NCBI RefSeq assembly: GCF_000516515.1
Contig: NZ_KI911784.1
Span: 2,264,881-2,328,880 of the forward strand
Direction of reading: 5' to 3'
From: Chloroflexus sp. Y-396-1
GTDB taxonomy: Bacteria > Chloroflexota > Chloroflexia > Chloroflexales > Chloroflexaceae
Length of the DNA: 64,000 bases
The translations under genes and the position numbers were made by a program. Numbering within the stretch: position 1 is the first letter of the stretch; every line of letters begins with the position of its first letter. Shown here one piece after another: positions 1 to 9,266 of this stretch. A model generated the notes under the pieces. The model was given only the letters and a program-made list of their open reading frames with translations. It did no database searches and had not been told where the DNA came from.

Positions 1-1195
1 CCTTCTCGTACAGGAAGATTGCCCGCGGTCGAGTCCCATCGCTCTTGGTCTCGGCAATCCAACTCGCAGCCTGCTCGATCTGAGCGCGTGACAGACCGGT
101 GATCCGTTCGGCTTCGGCCAGTACCTCGTCGAGACTCTTACCAATCTGGAGGCTCTGCTCAAGGAAGGGCTGCACCGTTTCCGCTTCAACCCGGTTAGCG
201 ACAAAATCTTTATCATGCCACTGTCGTTCATAAACGACTCGTGCGATGGCATTGGCCAGCGCAATATCGGTGCCAGGGTTAAGTTGCAGGTGCAATACCC
301 GATCCTTTCCGGCAGCCTGCTCGCTGACGACCACTGTGGCCGTGCGTCGTGGATCGATAATGACAATCCGGCCTGGGCCAACCTGTTCGCCAGGACGCGC
401 ATCCTTTTTGGCGTTTACCGTTGTTCCCTGGATGTTCGGGAGCATGTGTACTAGGTAGAAGTTTGACTGGGTTTCGTAAGAATTGGCGCCCCACAGCACG
501 ATGGTATCGGCGAGTTCAGCATCGACGTAAGCGAAATTGAGTTCAGGAACTCCCATATCGCGCGAGGCATGCACCTCGGAATTGTACGCCGGACGATTGT
601 GGATCGAGCAGTTGATTGTCTGGACTGCGTTGAAGAAGAATTTCCCAACCGCCCAGTTGTTCTCAAACCCACCACCGCCGCCACCGTGGTCAAAGATTTT
701 CATAAAGATCGAATTGTTACCGTCGCGCTGTATACTGCCATAGATGACACGCGCTGTCAGATCGATCGCATCTTCCCACGTGGTGGGGACTTGCTCAGTA
801 GCACGGTAGACGAGAGGATGGGTCAACCGAACATGCGTTGGGCCGTCTGGCCGGTAGAGGCTGCTGCCGAGTGTACCCCCACGAGCTGAGTGATGTCCCT
901 TATTGACCACACACTCCTTATCGGGGACGATGGCAATGTGATAGCGACGACCATCACGCTCGGTAATGACCGAATGGTGGGCTGGTGCGATCCAATCACC
1001 GCTGAGCGGAGCGACCTGTTTGGTAAAATCTACTCCCAGCGCATTCTGATCGGGAAGCAGTCCTCCTGAACGTCCCTCTGGCCACTTATAAACGTGATAA
1101 CCGCAACCAACAATGCAGTAATGACATACCGTTTGATATTTTTCGGCATCGACTGGTGGTAACACCAGTCGATCAGATGGACGGTATACAGGCAT
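1..1195 (-). CDS. aioA: Arsenite oxidase large (molybdopterin) subunit AioA, 3' part outside window
   Basis: Catalytic subunit of arsenite oxidase: it oxidises arsenite to arsenate outside the cytoplasmic membrane and passes electrons through a [3Fe-4S] cluster to the Rieske subunit. I translated the reverse strand from the ATG at 1195, which follows the ribosome site TAGGAGGAAAAGACT. About 398 codons are present and the frame is open to base 1. Cys24, Cys27 and Cys31 (CHYCIVGC), with Ser103 in NKGHHSARGG where relatives carry a fourth Cys, give the C-x2-C-x3-C...S pattern known for AioA. There is no signal peptide of its own; AioA is known to be exported with the Tat-bearing AioB, which ends 12 bp upstream. 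Mo-bis-MGD binding stretches such as VLWGANSYETQ and IIDPRRTATV are readable. Family assignment is strong; activity is inferred. Confidence 0.93.
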   Translation of the reverse strand, partial: MPVYRPSDRLVLPPVDAEKYQTVCHYCIVGCGYHVYKWPEGRSGGLLPDQNALGVDFTKQVAPLSGDWIAPAHHSVITERDGRRYHIAIVPDKECVVNKGHHSARGGTLGSSLYRPDGPTHVRLTHPLVYRATEQVPTTWEDAIDLTARVIYGSIQRDGNNSIFMKIFDHGGGGGGFENNWAVGKFFFNAVQTINCSIHNRPAYNSEVHASRDMGVPELNFAYVDAELADTIVLWGANSYETQSNFYLVHMLPNIQGTTVNAKKDARPGEQVGPGRIVIIDPRRTATVVVSEQAAGKDRVLHLQLNPGTDIALANAIARVVYERQWHDKDFVANRVEAETVQPFLEQSLQIGKSLDEVLAEAERITGLSRAQIEQAASWIAETKSDGTRPRAIFLYEK

Positions 1196-1207
1196 AGTCT
1201 TTTCCTC

Positions 1208-1861
1208 CTATAGCTCAGTCAGGCTGAGATTATGCGGTCGTCCGTAGATCAATCCCTGCACCCCAACTGCGTAGATGTCCTGGCCCTCCACTTCCAGAAC
1301 GATCCGTGGCAGATTCTGAGTAGCCGGTCCATTGATAAGAATTGCATCGGCTTCGGCATCGAAGTGGCTGTAGTGGCATGGACACACAAAGATTTTGGTG
1401 GCAGGATCGTAATTCATCGGACATCCCATGTGGGTGCATAATCCGCTATACGCGACAATGTCTTCGTCTGGCCCCACGCCACCAGGGACTTTTTTCCCTA
1501 GCTTGAGTACCTGGATTGGTGAAAACTGATCAGGGTAAGTGGCGCCGAATACTCCATTTTTCAGATCGTTGAGAGTAGCGATCTTCAATCGTGGGTAGGG
1601 TAGAACCTCGCTGATCAGCGGGACTTCGACTTTCTCGGTAACGACAACCGGTGACGGGGCAGGAGCTGGTGTAGGAACCTGCGCTTGTGGAGCTGACGTT
1701 GGTGGAACAGCGGTTGGTGCGGGTGGCGGAGCAGCACACGCTGCCAGGATGGCAGCAGCGCCACTGACTGAGCCTAGTTTGAGAAAACTCCGTCGGTCGA
1801 GACGACCCTTCGTTGGGCGATCGGTCTCCTCTTCCGGGAGCCTGATCTCTTGATCTGACAT
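1208..1861 (-). CDS. aioB: Arsenite oxidase small (Rieske) subunit AioB
   Basis: Rieske [2Fe-2S] subunit that takes electrons from AioA. The chosen ATG (1861) has GAGGAGAGAGATCT just upstream; a longer frame to 1957 has no ribosome site. The protein has 217 residues. It begins with a Tat signal (DRRSFLKLG, residues 22-30), then a hydrophobic stretch ending LAAC (Cys42), which reads as a lipobox, then a Pro/Ala-rich linker (about 43-72). The cluster ligands are Cys142/His144 (CTHMGC) and Cys160/His163 (CPCH), with Cys147 and Cys162 placed for the usual Rieske disulfide. The end (NLPRIVLEVEGQ..GLIYGR) matches AioB closely. A Tat lipoprotein would hold the soluble complex to the membrane; that anchoring is inferred. 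It is co-transcribed with aioA. Confidence 0.93.
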   Translation of the reverse strand: MSDQEIRLPEEETDRPTKGRLDRRSFLKLGSVSGAAAILAACAAPPPAPTAVPPTSAPQAQVPTPAPAPSPVVVTEKVEVPLISEVLPYPRLKIATLNDLKNGVFGATYPDQFSPIQVLKLGKKVPGGVGPDEDIVAYSGLCTHMGCPMNYDPATKIFVCPCHYSHFDAEADAILINGPATQNLPRIVLEVEGQDIYAVGVQGLIYGRPHNLSLTEL

Positions 1862-2343
1862 AGATCTCTCTCCTCGTCTATAAGGAATTCTGATAGCTTT
1901 AGGGTATTCGTAGTATAGACTACTGATCTCAAAGGGGTGAAGATCCGAACTGGTCAAATTAGCGATCCAAAGGGGTCAATGAGTAGGTGTGGTGGAGACT
2001 AGCGCTTGGCACTAGCCCAGAGCGATGGCTATTTCGGCAGAGATGATGGCCTTCCGGTCAGGTTATCGCTGCAAATCGACTGCTCTCCTGGTTATGAAGG
2101 TGGCAAGACGTTCAATGTAAATACCGTTAGGATCGTTGAGAATGATAACGAGTGTTGATCTGTAACTACATTCATTTGTGGGGATTTTTCAGGTAACGCT
2201 TATTTAGGATACTTCACCGTACCTGCGATACAGGAACCGGTTGTACACTTCTTTGCACAAAAAGACTGGTGGGCCGGAGTCATGGTTGGGTGTTGTCGTC
2301 GTGCGCCGCAATTCCCTTCCTGATAACGGCCGGTGGGAAGCCC
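1862..2343. other. Intergenic, aioBA upstream region
   Basis: Gap of 482 bp between the aioB start and the stop of a response regulator on the same strand. The aioBA promoter must lie here, but I could not fix a convincing -35/-10 pair or a sigma-54 site on the minus strand. No gene or clear hairpin was seen. Confidence 0.5.
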
Positions 2344-2979
2344 TCAAATCCATCCACGACGTACTGCTTCGGCAACTAATTGGGTTCGATTCCTTACCCC
2401 AAGTAGTTTGATCAGTTCTTGAATTCTGCGTTTGACAGTCACTTCACTCATATGCAACATCAGCCCAATCTCGGCAGTGGTTGCGCCGTTCGCCAGTGCT
2501 CTCAGTAAGCGTAGGGCACTTTCATCATCCGCTAACGCCTGTCGTAAGCGTTCGCGCTGTAGCTCGGCGACATTGGTGAAGAGTACCCCAACCAAATGCG
2601 GTGAGATGATATATTCACCGTTAGCAACTGTGCGGATGGCATCAATAATGGTAGTGTACGCACTGTGTTTCAGGAGAAAACCACGTGCTCCAGCTTCAAT
2701 AGCCGCAATCACGTAATCGGGTTCGTTATAGTTGGAAAGCACCAGACAAGCTGGCGATGGCGATAGTTCGCGCATCTGGCGCAAGACCCCAATCCCGTCG
2801 ATGCTGGGCATGCGGAGATCGATAGTAATGACATCGGGTTTTAGGGTAGTTGCTAGCGAAACCACTTTAGTACCGTCATCGGCTTCCCCGACCAGTGTCA
2901 TGTCACTTTGCTGACGAATCAGACTGCGCAACCCTTCGCGCACAATCGGGTGATCATCTACGACGAGAACCCGAATCAC
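2344..2979 (-). CDS. NarL/FixJ-family response regulator
   Basis: Two-component response regulator of 211 residues. The receiver domain covers about 1-120, with the acidic pair Asp8/Asp9, phospho-acceptor Asp54 (ITIDLRMP), Ser82 and Lys104. The LuxR-type helix-turn-helix covers about 148-205 (TTAEIGLMLHMSEVTVKRRI). The start is GTG, preceded by AAAGGAGGAGAGC, so the GTG is well supported. No histidine kinase is adjacent. It sits upstream of aioBA on the same strand but 480 bp away, so a role in arsenite control is only a guess. DNA target and signal are unknown. Confidence 0.9.
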   Translation of the reverse strand: MIRVLVVDDHPIVREGLRSLIRQQSDMTLVGEADDGTKVVSLATTLKPDVITIDLRMPSIDGIGVLRQMRELSPSPACLVLSNYNEPDYVIAAIEAGARGFLLKHSAYTTIIDAIRTVANGEYIISPHLVGVLFTNVAELQRERLRQALADDESALRLLRALANGATTAEIGLMLHMSEVTVKRRIQELIKLLGVRNRTQLVAEAVRRGWI

Positions 2980-3509
2980 GCTCTCCTCCTTTGGTAGTCA
3001 TAGGACGACCAGATCTGTCTGGCCGATGGTTAGCTATCATTCTGCATCAGGTTGCCGATTGTGTTTCTCACTCTGAGCACCCTTGCGGCAGGTTTTTTAT
3101 ACGGTTGAAGTTAATTAATTATACCTGAAACTACCTCTTTTGTCGGCTGTGAGGGCTAGCGAGTAAGGTTTTGCAAAGTTCTCGGTCGTGTCTGCCAATG
3201 CACATCTCTCGCGCCTTCACAGCGCTCTCCGATCTGCGCCGTTTGCCTGGAAACGTGGGTCTCTGGCCCGCGTTCTGTAGTGCATCGGTGGAACCTGCGC
3301 ACTCTCCAATTCCCCGCTTTTTTGAGGGAGGAGCGAGATAGAACCCCCTTCTACCGCTTATACCTCTACTCTCTTTCAAATTCGGTTGTTGATTAGCAGA
3401 TCGACTCGCTGCGCTGATTGTATTGCTGGTGGCCGTATGCTATCCTCGAAGAAGGTGAAATTGTATGTGTTTATCGCCGACCTTGTCGCAACATATAAGG
3501 AGCAATCCC
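2980..3509. other. Intergenic with a degenerate copy of the dispersed GC palindrome repeat
   Basis: Gap of 530 bp between divergent genes. At about 3246-3302 the stretch reading TCTGGCCCGCGTTCTG followed by a GGTGGAACC-like run resembles the first third of the 228-bp unit found at 10.3-12.6 kb, in a diverged single copy. The small frames here (for example minus 3131-3379) look like repeat-derived noise. The ATPase promoter was not identified. Confidence 0.5.
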
Positions 3510-6224
3510 ATGGCAACAACTATCTCTGAGCGCACTCGATCTCAATCGCCCTGGCATACGCTCGACCTGGATACCGTATACACTGAACTATCCGCTTCAC
3601 CACAGGGCTTGACCGATGACGAAGCGGCGCGCCGATTAACGCTGTACGGTCCAAACGAACTGCAAGCGACAACTCGTATTTCACCCTGGACAATTCTGCT
3701 CAATCAATTCAAGAATATCCTGATCATTATCCTGCTCATCGCTACCGGCCTGTCACTACTCCTTGGGCACGGTATCGAATCGATTGCCATCATTGTTATT
3801 GTCCTCTTCGCCGTTTTGCTCGGTTTTATCCAGGAATACCGTGCTGAGCGAGCAATTGAAGCGCTCCGGCAGATGACAGCTCCTAACGCCACAGTCCTGC
3901 GTGATGGTCGTGAGCAGATTGTACCGGCTCGCACACTGGTGCCTGGCGACATCGTGCTCTTGCGCGCTGGTGATCGTGTACCGGCTGATCTGCGCCTGAT
4001 CGAGGCAGTTAATCTTCAGATCGAAGAAGCTGCGCTTACCGGCGAGTCACTTCCGGTTGAGAAGACTGCCGCGATAACCTTACCGCCATCAGTACCCGTC
4101 GCCGAGCGCAAGAATATGGTCTATGCTGGAACTTCGGTCAGTTACGGGCGTGGCCGTGGTATTGTCGTGGCAACCGGCATGCAGACGGAGTTTGGCACGA
4201 TTGCCACGATGTTGCAGACGATTGAAACCGGGCGAACACCGCTACAAGAGAATCTCGACCAGGTTGGTCATACGTTGGCGCGCGTCGCGTTGGTCATTGT
4301 GGCTGTTATTACTCTGCTCGGCTTCTGGCGTGGTCAGCCACTGGTCGAGATGATCATCTTTGGGATAGCCTTAGCCGTCGCCGTTGTTCCTGAAGCCTTA
4401 CCGGCAGTGGTGACTATCTCGCTGGCAATCGGAGTACAGCGCATGGCGAAGCGGAATGCGCTGATGCGACGCCTGCCAGCAGTGGAGACGTTAGGGAGTA
4501 CGTCGGTGATTTGTACCGACAAAACCGGTACGCTGACGAAAGACGAGATGACAGCCCGCCGGATGTTCGTTGCCGGTCGTTGGTGGGAAATTACCGGTTC
4601 CGGTTATGAGCCGGTTGGCGAGTTTCGCTGTGACGATCACCTCGTCCCGCCCGATGAGGCAGTTTGTCAGTTGTTGCGCGCTGCTACACTTGCTTCCGAT
4701 GCGCGGGTTGTCTACCGCGATCAGCGCTGGCAAGTACAGGGTGATCCGACCGAAGCGGCGCTGATCGTAGCTGCGATGAAAGCTGGTCTGGTTGTTGATG
4801 ACCTGGTTGCCAATGCGCCACGTGTGGCCGAGATTCCGTTTTCTTCGGAAACCAAACGCATGATCACCTTGCATCACGAACACGGTGAGACGGTTGCCTA
4901 TGCCAAAGGGGCACCAGAGGTCATGGTGGCCGCATGTCGTCATTGGCTGACACCGCACGGAGTCGCACCGCTGAGTCTGGCTGATCGGGAAACTATCTTA
5001 CAGGCAGCGCAAACGATGGCTGAGTCGGCTTTGCGGGTACTGGCAATTGCGACGAAAGCACCGGCTACCCTGAGCGATGCCGAGCACGATCTCACCTTCC
5101 TCGGTTTAGTCGGTATGATTGATCCACCTCGTCCCGAGGCGAAAACAGCTATTCAGACCTGTCAAGCAGCCGGTATTCGGGTCGTCATGATAACTGGTGA
5201 TCACCCGTTAACTGCGGCTGCGATTGCTCGTGAGCTGGGTTTGCTTGTCAATGGACGGGTAATCACCGGTAGTGAACTCGATACCTTAAGCGATGAGGAA
5301 TTTGCGCGCATAGTCGACACAATCGACGTGTACGCCAGAGTAGCGCCGGTGCATAAGCTGCGTGTGGTGACGACTCTCCAGCAAAAAGGGTATGTGGTGG
5401 CAATGACCGGTGACGGCGTGAATGATGCACCGGCGCTTAAAAAGGCCGACATTGGGATTGCAATGGGTATTACCGGTACCGATGTCACGAAAGAGGCAGC
5501 CGCAATGACCATCACTGACGACAATTTTGCCTCAATCGTGGCTGCGGTTGAAGAGGGACGACGAATCTTTGGCAATATCAAGAAGTACTTAATGTACCTG
5601 CTGTCATCGAATATTGGGGAAATTACCCTGATGGCCGGTGCTACCCTCGCTGGCTTGCCGTTGCCGTTAAGTGCCGTTCAAATCCTGTATGTGAATCTTG
5701 CAACCGATGGTCTACCGGCTCTGGCATTGGCAGTTGATCCACCCGACGACGATCTGATGCGCCAGCCGCCACGTGATCCGCGGCGTGGTATCTTCACTCA
5801 TCCCATTGTCGGCTTGATGATCGTCGGTGGTTTGTGGTCGGCATTGGTCAATATCGTCCTCTTTGTTTGGGCGTTGCAGAGTGGGCGTGCCATCGTTGAG
5901 GCGATGACGATGACCTTCGTCTCGTTGGTGTTGATTCAGTTCTTCAAAGCGTATAACTTTCGTTCCGATCACCTTTCTGTATTTCATCGCCCCTTTGCGA
6001 ACCGCTGGCTGAATCTGGCGATCCTTTGGGAAATGCTTTTGTTACTGGTCATCGTCTATCTACCTTTCTTGCACGAGCCATTTACTACCTTTCCGCTCTC
6101 GCTCATCGATTGGATGATCATTATTGGGGTTGCTCTGAGCATAGTTCCGGTGCTTGAGTTGGCAAAATGGGTATTGCGTCATCAGAAACCTGCCGAGACG
6201 GTGGTTAGGATGTCTGACGGTTAG
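3510..6224 (+). CDS. Cation-transporting P-type ATPase, P2A (Ca2+) type
   Basis: ATP-driven cation pump of the cytoplasmic membrane, 904 residues. The ATG at 3510 follows AAGGAGCAATCCC; an in-frame ATG at 3465 lacks such a site. Visible features are an N-terminal cation-ATPase domain, TGES (177-180) in the actuator domain, phosphorylated Asp337 in DKTGT, and GDGVND (634-639) at the hinge. The ion-binding residues known from SERCA are all present: Glu295 in PEALP (M4), Asn701 and Glu704 (SSNIGE, M5), and Asn729, Thr732 and Asp733 (NLATDG, M6). This supports Ca2+ rather than a heavy metal, and no N-terminal CxxC metal domain is seen. Na+ or Mn2+ transport cannot be excluded. It stands alone, divergent from the upstream regulator. 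Confidence 0.92.
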   Translation: MATTISERTRSQSPWHTLDLDTVYTELSASPQGLTDDEAARRLTLYGPNELQATTRISPWTILLNQFKNILIIILLIATGLSLLLGHGIESIAIIVIVLFAVLLGFIQEYRAERAIEALRQMTAPNATVLRDGREQIVPARTLVPGDIVLLRAGDRVPADLRLIEAVNLQIEEAALTGESLPVEKTAAITLPPSVPVAERKNMVYAGTSVSYGRGRGIVVATGMQTEFGTIATMLQTIETGRTPLQENLDQVGHTLARVALVIVAVITLLGFWRGQPLVEMIIFGIALAVAVVPEALPAVVTISLAIGVQRMAKRNALMRRLPAVETLGSTSVICTDKTGTLTKDEMTARRMFVAGRWWEITGSGYEPVGEFRCDDHLVPPDEAVCQLLRAATLASDARVVYRDQRWQVQGDPTEAALIVAAMKAGLVVDDLVANAPRVAEIPFSSETKRMITLHHEHGETVAYAKGAPEVMVAACRHWLTPHGVAPLSLADRETILQAAQTMAESALRVLAIATKAPATLSDAEHDLTFLGLVGMIDPPRPEAKTAIQTCQAAGIRVVMITGDHPLTAAAIARELGLLVNGRVITGSELDTLSDEEFARIVDTIDVYARVAPVHKLRVVTTLQQKGYVVAMTGDGVNDAPALKKADIGIAMGITGTDVTKEAAAMTITDDNFASIVAAVEEGRRIFGNIKKYLMYLLSSNIGEITLMAGATLAGLPLPLSAVQILYVNLATDGLPALALAVDPPDDDLMRQPPRDPRRGIFTHPIVGLMIVGGLWSALVNIVLFVWALQSGRAIVEAMTMTFVSLVLIQFFKAYNFRSDHLSVFHRPFANRWLNLAILWEMLLLLVIVYLPFLHEPFTTFPLSLIDWMIIIGVALSIVPVLELAKWVLRHQKPAETVVRMSDG

Positions 6225-6517
6225 GTAAACATCTGTCTATGTGTTATCTCGCCGATCATACCTGTCAGCCCATGGTAGGGGTGGGTTCTCTCCCTGCTCC
6301 TCGCTTGCAGTTGAAAGGTGGGATTTAGGGCGATTTGAGGCATTGGGACGAAGTTATAAAGCAGTACCCACGGTTTCTCATGAGCGGGCTGTGCAGAGTT
6401 GGGAACTGATAGGCAGTGAGAAGCGCTCCGCACGCATCTATACTGGGTGTGAAGAGGGTACCTGCACCGCATATAGAATCCGCTAACGATCCAGACTATT
6501 GAGAGGCCGTTTTGACT

Positions 6518-7415
6518 ATGGAAATGCAGCAACAGCTCCCATTGTTTCCTGAACAGGCCGAGGGTACACCGTTCCTGCGTCCGGTAAATGTTGCTTCTGT
6601 CCCTCAACGAAGTCCTTTCCGCTATCCCGGCGGAAAGACGTGGTTTGTGTCAACATTCCGACGCTGGATGAATAGTCTAAAGAATAAACCACGTGTGCTT
6701 ATTGAACCCTTCGTTGGCGGCGGTATTATTAGCCTTACCGCTCTCTTTGAACAGTGGGTTGAAATGGTCGTGATGGTGGAGTTAGACGATGAGGTTGCAT
6801 CGGTCTGGCAGACCATCGTGAGTGGTGACGCTGAGTGGTTAGTGCATCGCATTTTGACATTCCCAATGACGCGAGAAAACGTCGAAGAAGAACTTCAGCG
6901 GGTTCCGATATCGACAAGAGAGAAAGCCTTTCAAACGATTTTGAAGAACCGAACGTTACATGGAGGAATACTTGCTGAAGGCTCTCGTTTTTATCAGGCA
7001 TGGGGAGAATGGGAAAGGAATTGGCTCTCGATGGTATCCGAAGACCCTTGCGCAGAGAATTATTAATCTCAATCATGTTGTGAACAGGATTGACTTCCGT
7101 CACGGTAATGGATTGAACGTAATGATGGAGTTTGCTCATCGTGAGGATGCCATCTATTTTGTCGATCCGCCCTACACTGCTGGTGGGAAGCAGGCAGGTA
7201 AGCGACTCTATAAGCACCACCAGATCGATCATGAATTTCTGTTTTCAATATGCGGGTCACTTACGGGTGAGTTTCTCATGACATACGACGAGTCAGATGA
7301 AGTAAAAGAGATGGCCCGTAAGCACGGATTTCAAGTGCGTTGCATCCCGATGAAAAACACTCACCATACTACTATGAGGGAGTTAGTCATTGGGAGAAAT
7401 ATGGCCTGGTTATGA
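6518..7415 (+). pseudogene. Dam-type DNA adenine methyltransferase, frameshifted
   Basis: N6-adenine DNA methyltransferase of the D12 (Dam) class broken into two overlapping frames. The first frame holds FRYPGGK (34-40) and the SAM-binding motif EPFVGGG (63-69). The second holds GENGKGIGSRWYP and the catalytic DPPY followed by the C-terminal part, ending at 7415. The join falls at a run of five T at 6988-6992: removing one T makes a continuous protein reading GSRFIRHGENGKG, as in intact relatives. The start is ATG 6518 or TTG 6512, behind GAGAGG. No restriction endonuclease is adjacent, so this looks like an orphan methylase. It may be a true pseudogene, slippage-corrected expression, or a sequencing error in the homopolymer. 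Confidence 0.85.
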
Positions 7416-7618
7416 TCGTTCGTATCATCTGAAATCTGGGCTACCCATGCACACGATGATACGAGAAAGATGCTCTTTTGGGGTAGGTTAGGAATACCCT
7501 GGTGTATGCTCGCAAACAGGATGGTTCGTTTACATATACCTTCTCGCATAGCAATGCGCGATCTATCATTCTGTATGGGGTCGGTGCGGGAGGGCGCAGC
7601 AACGCTGCACCCTACTCC

Positions 7619-8563
7619 TCAACTTCCGGCAGGTGGTGCAGATCGAGGGATAGATGTGACTGCTGGTGGCACAATCTCGTGATCATTGATGGCCGATTGC
7701 AGGGTTTCCCCGGTGGATGAAGCGGATGATTTTGGCTGAGATGGTGAGGTTCCCGGAGGCGACGTCACTCTGCGCGTCGGCGCTATCGGATCAGGTTGTT
7801 TGAGAAAGTCAAGTAGGATTGCGTGGAACTGTTCCGCTTCATCGACGAAGGGGAAATGACGGCTGCGTTCCATACGTACCACTTGCGCCAGTGGAACATG
7901 CGTAAAAAGCTGAAGCTGGTTTGGATTGACAATCTCATCACGTGCGCCGTGTACCACTAACGCTGGTACCCGTAAGTTGTCTAACAGTGGGGTGAGATCG
8001 GTTCGCCACATTGAATGGATAGCTGCTCGAATGGTATCGGCTGTTGATTTGGTGCTATCTTCTAACACCTCGTTCACTTCTGGATCGAGCGAGTCGCCGA
8101 AGAAGAAACGGAAGAGCGACCGACGCAACCACGGTCGGCGGGCAAAGAATTCGGCAAAGAATGGGCGATCAACCAGTTTGAGCATCCAGGATAACGAGTT
8201 GCCGTTGATCGGTGCACCGACGGTCGCCACGCGAGTTATCCGCCCAGGATGCTCGATGGCGGTCTTCATTGCGACCATCCCACCCATTGAATGACCGACC
8301 AGCGCGGCACGCTCGATACCCATTGCATCGAGAAAGCGGATGACCTGGTTGGAATATCCCTGGATGGTAGGCATGTCGTTCGTGCGCGATTCGCCAAAAC
8401 CCCAAAAATCGAAGGAGTAGGCGCGGAACTGTTGCGCTACAATCTCCATCGTCGTGTACCAGTAGCGCCAGCTTCCTAGCCAGCCGTGCAGGAAGACGAC
8501 GGGCTTACCGCGTCCGAAGACTTCGTAATGCACCCGTTGATTGTCAATAACGATGATACTCAT
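7619..8563 (-). CDS. Alpha/beta hydrolase
   Basis: Hydrolase of the alpha/beta fold, 314 residues. The oxyanion motif HGWLGS (26-31), nucleophile elbow GHSMGG with Ser92, acid Asp209 (GARDE) and His236 (SRHFPF) make a complete triad. A Pro/Ser/Thr-rich tail (about 258-314) with no obvious fold follows the catalytic domain. The substrate is unknown; esterase, C-C hydrolase or lipase-like activity are all possible. Its start overlaps the stop of the upstream coiled-coil gene by four bases (ATGA), so the two are translationally coupled in one operon. Confidence 0.88.
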   Translation of the reverse strand: MSIIVIDNQRVHYEVFGRGKPVVFLHGWLGSWRYWYTTMEIVAQQFRAYSFDFWGFGESRTNDMPTIQGYSNQVIRFLDAMGIERAALVGHSMGGMVAMKTAIEHPGRITRVATVGAPINGNSLSWMLKLVDRPFFAEFFARRPWLRRSLFRFFFGDSLDPEVNEVLEDSTKSTADTIRAAIHSMWRTDLTPLLDNLRVPALVVHGARDEIVNPNQLQLFTHVPLAQVVRMERSRHFPFVDEAEQFHAILLDFLKQPDPIAPTRRVTSPPGTSPSQPKSSASSTGETLQSAINDHEIVPPAVTSIPRSAPPAGS

Positions 8564-9210
8564 GCTGGCCTCACCGTTGAGGAAGAACTTGCTGATCGCG
8601 CCCGCAGTTGCGCAACGTTGGTCTCACGTTCGTGAAGTGAGCGGCGTAATCGCCACTGTAACGTTGCAATATCTTCGGAAATGCTGCGTAAATGAGCCAT
8701 TTCCTGTTCTAGCTCTTCAAGTAGGGTACGAGCCTGTAGCCCCACCGAAAGGTTAATCCGTTCAACCGACAGTTGTGCTAATCGTTCCTGGATCGCAGCC
8801 AGGAGACTAAGCAGGTTAGCCCAAGATTCATTCTCGGAAATATCGCGGTGCCGTTGCTGTTGCCCGCGGTGCTCAATCCAGCGCTGTATCTGCTGGTGGA
8901 GCGCAGTGATGCGATCTTCCAACTGTCGTATTGATTGTACGTCAATATCACTCGCTACGGCCTGATTTTTTGATGCTGACATCAATTGCGCAAGTTGTTG
9001 TTGTAGGTTGGTTATCGCCGTGCTCAGTTGGGCCTGCCGTTGCATCACCGCTTCCTGTTCGTTGAGCATATCGAGTAACATATCGCGGAGTTGGGCAGCT
9101 TCGCGAGCGCTGCGACCGGCTTGTTGTTGAAAGAGATGTGGTACATACCAGAGCAGAATAAAGAGTAAGGTAATAATGGCAATCCCAAGTGCGATAAAGA
9201 ATGTTGTCAT
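8560..9210 (-). CDS. Membrane-anchored coiled-coil protein, unknown function
   Basis: Protein of 216 residues starting at the ATG at 9210, behind GGAGGATTACT; a longer frame to 9255 lacks support. One transmembrane helix lies at the N-terminus (about 3-25, FFIALGIAIITLLFILLWYV). After it, nearly the whole chain is charged and Gln-rich with heptad character (about 35-205), predicting long coiled coils. I do not recognise a family. It could be a scaffold or an RmuC/LapB-like anchored coiled coil, but no catalytic domain is visible. It lies 56 bp downstream of prmC and is coupled to the hydrolase. Confidence 0.72.
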   Translation of the reverse strand: MTTFFIALGIAIITLLFILLWYVPHLFQQQAGRSAREAAQLRDMLLDMLNEQEAVMQRQAQLSTAITNLQQQLAQLMSASKNQAVASDIDVQSIRQLEDRITALHQQIQRWIEHRGQQQRHRDISENESWANLLSLLAAIQERLAQLSVERINLSVGLQARTLLEELEQEMAHLRSISEDIATLQWRLRRSLHERETNVAQLRARSASSSSTVRPA

Positions 9211-9266
9211 AGTAATCCTCCTGCATCCGTCCACAGTATACGGTTCATCTGTCACTATGGACTAGA

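Noticed and set aside
4491-4958. Minus-strand frame of 155 codons
   Set aside because: Shadow of the P-type ATPase coding sequence, with no ribosome site and no recognisable protein.
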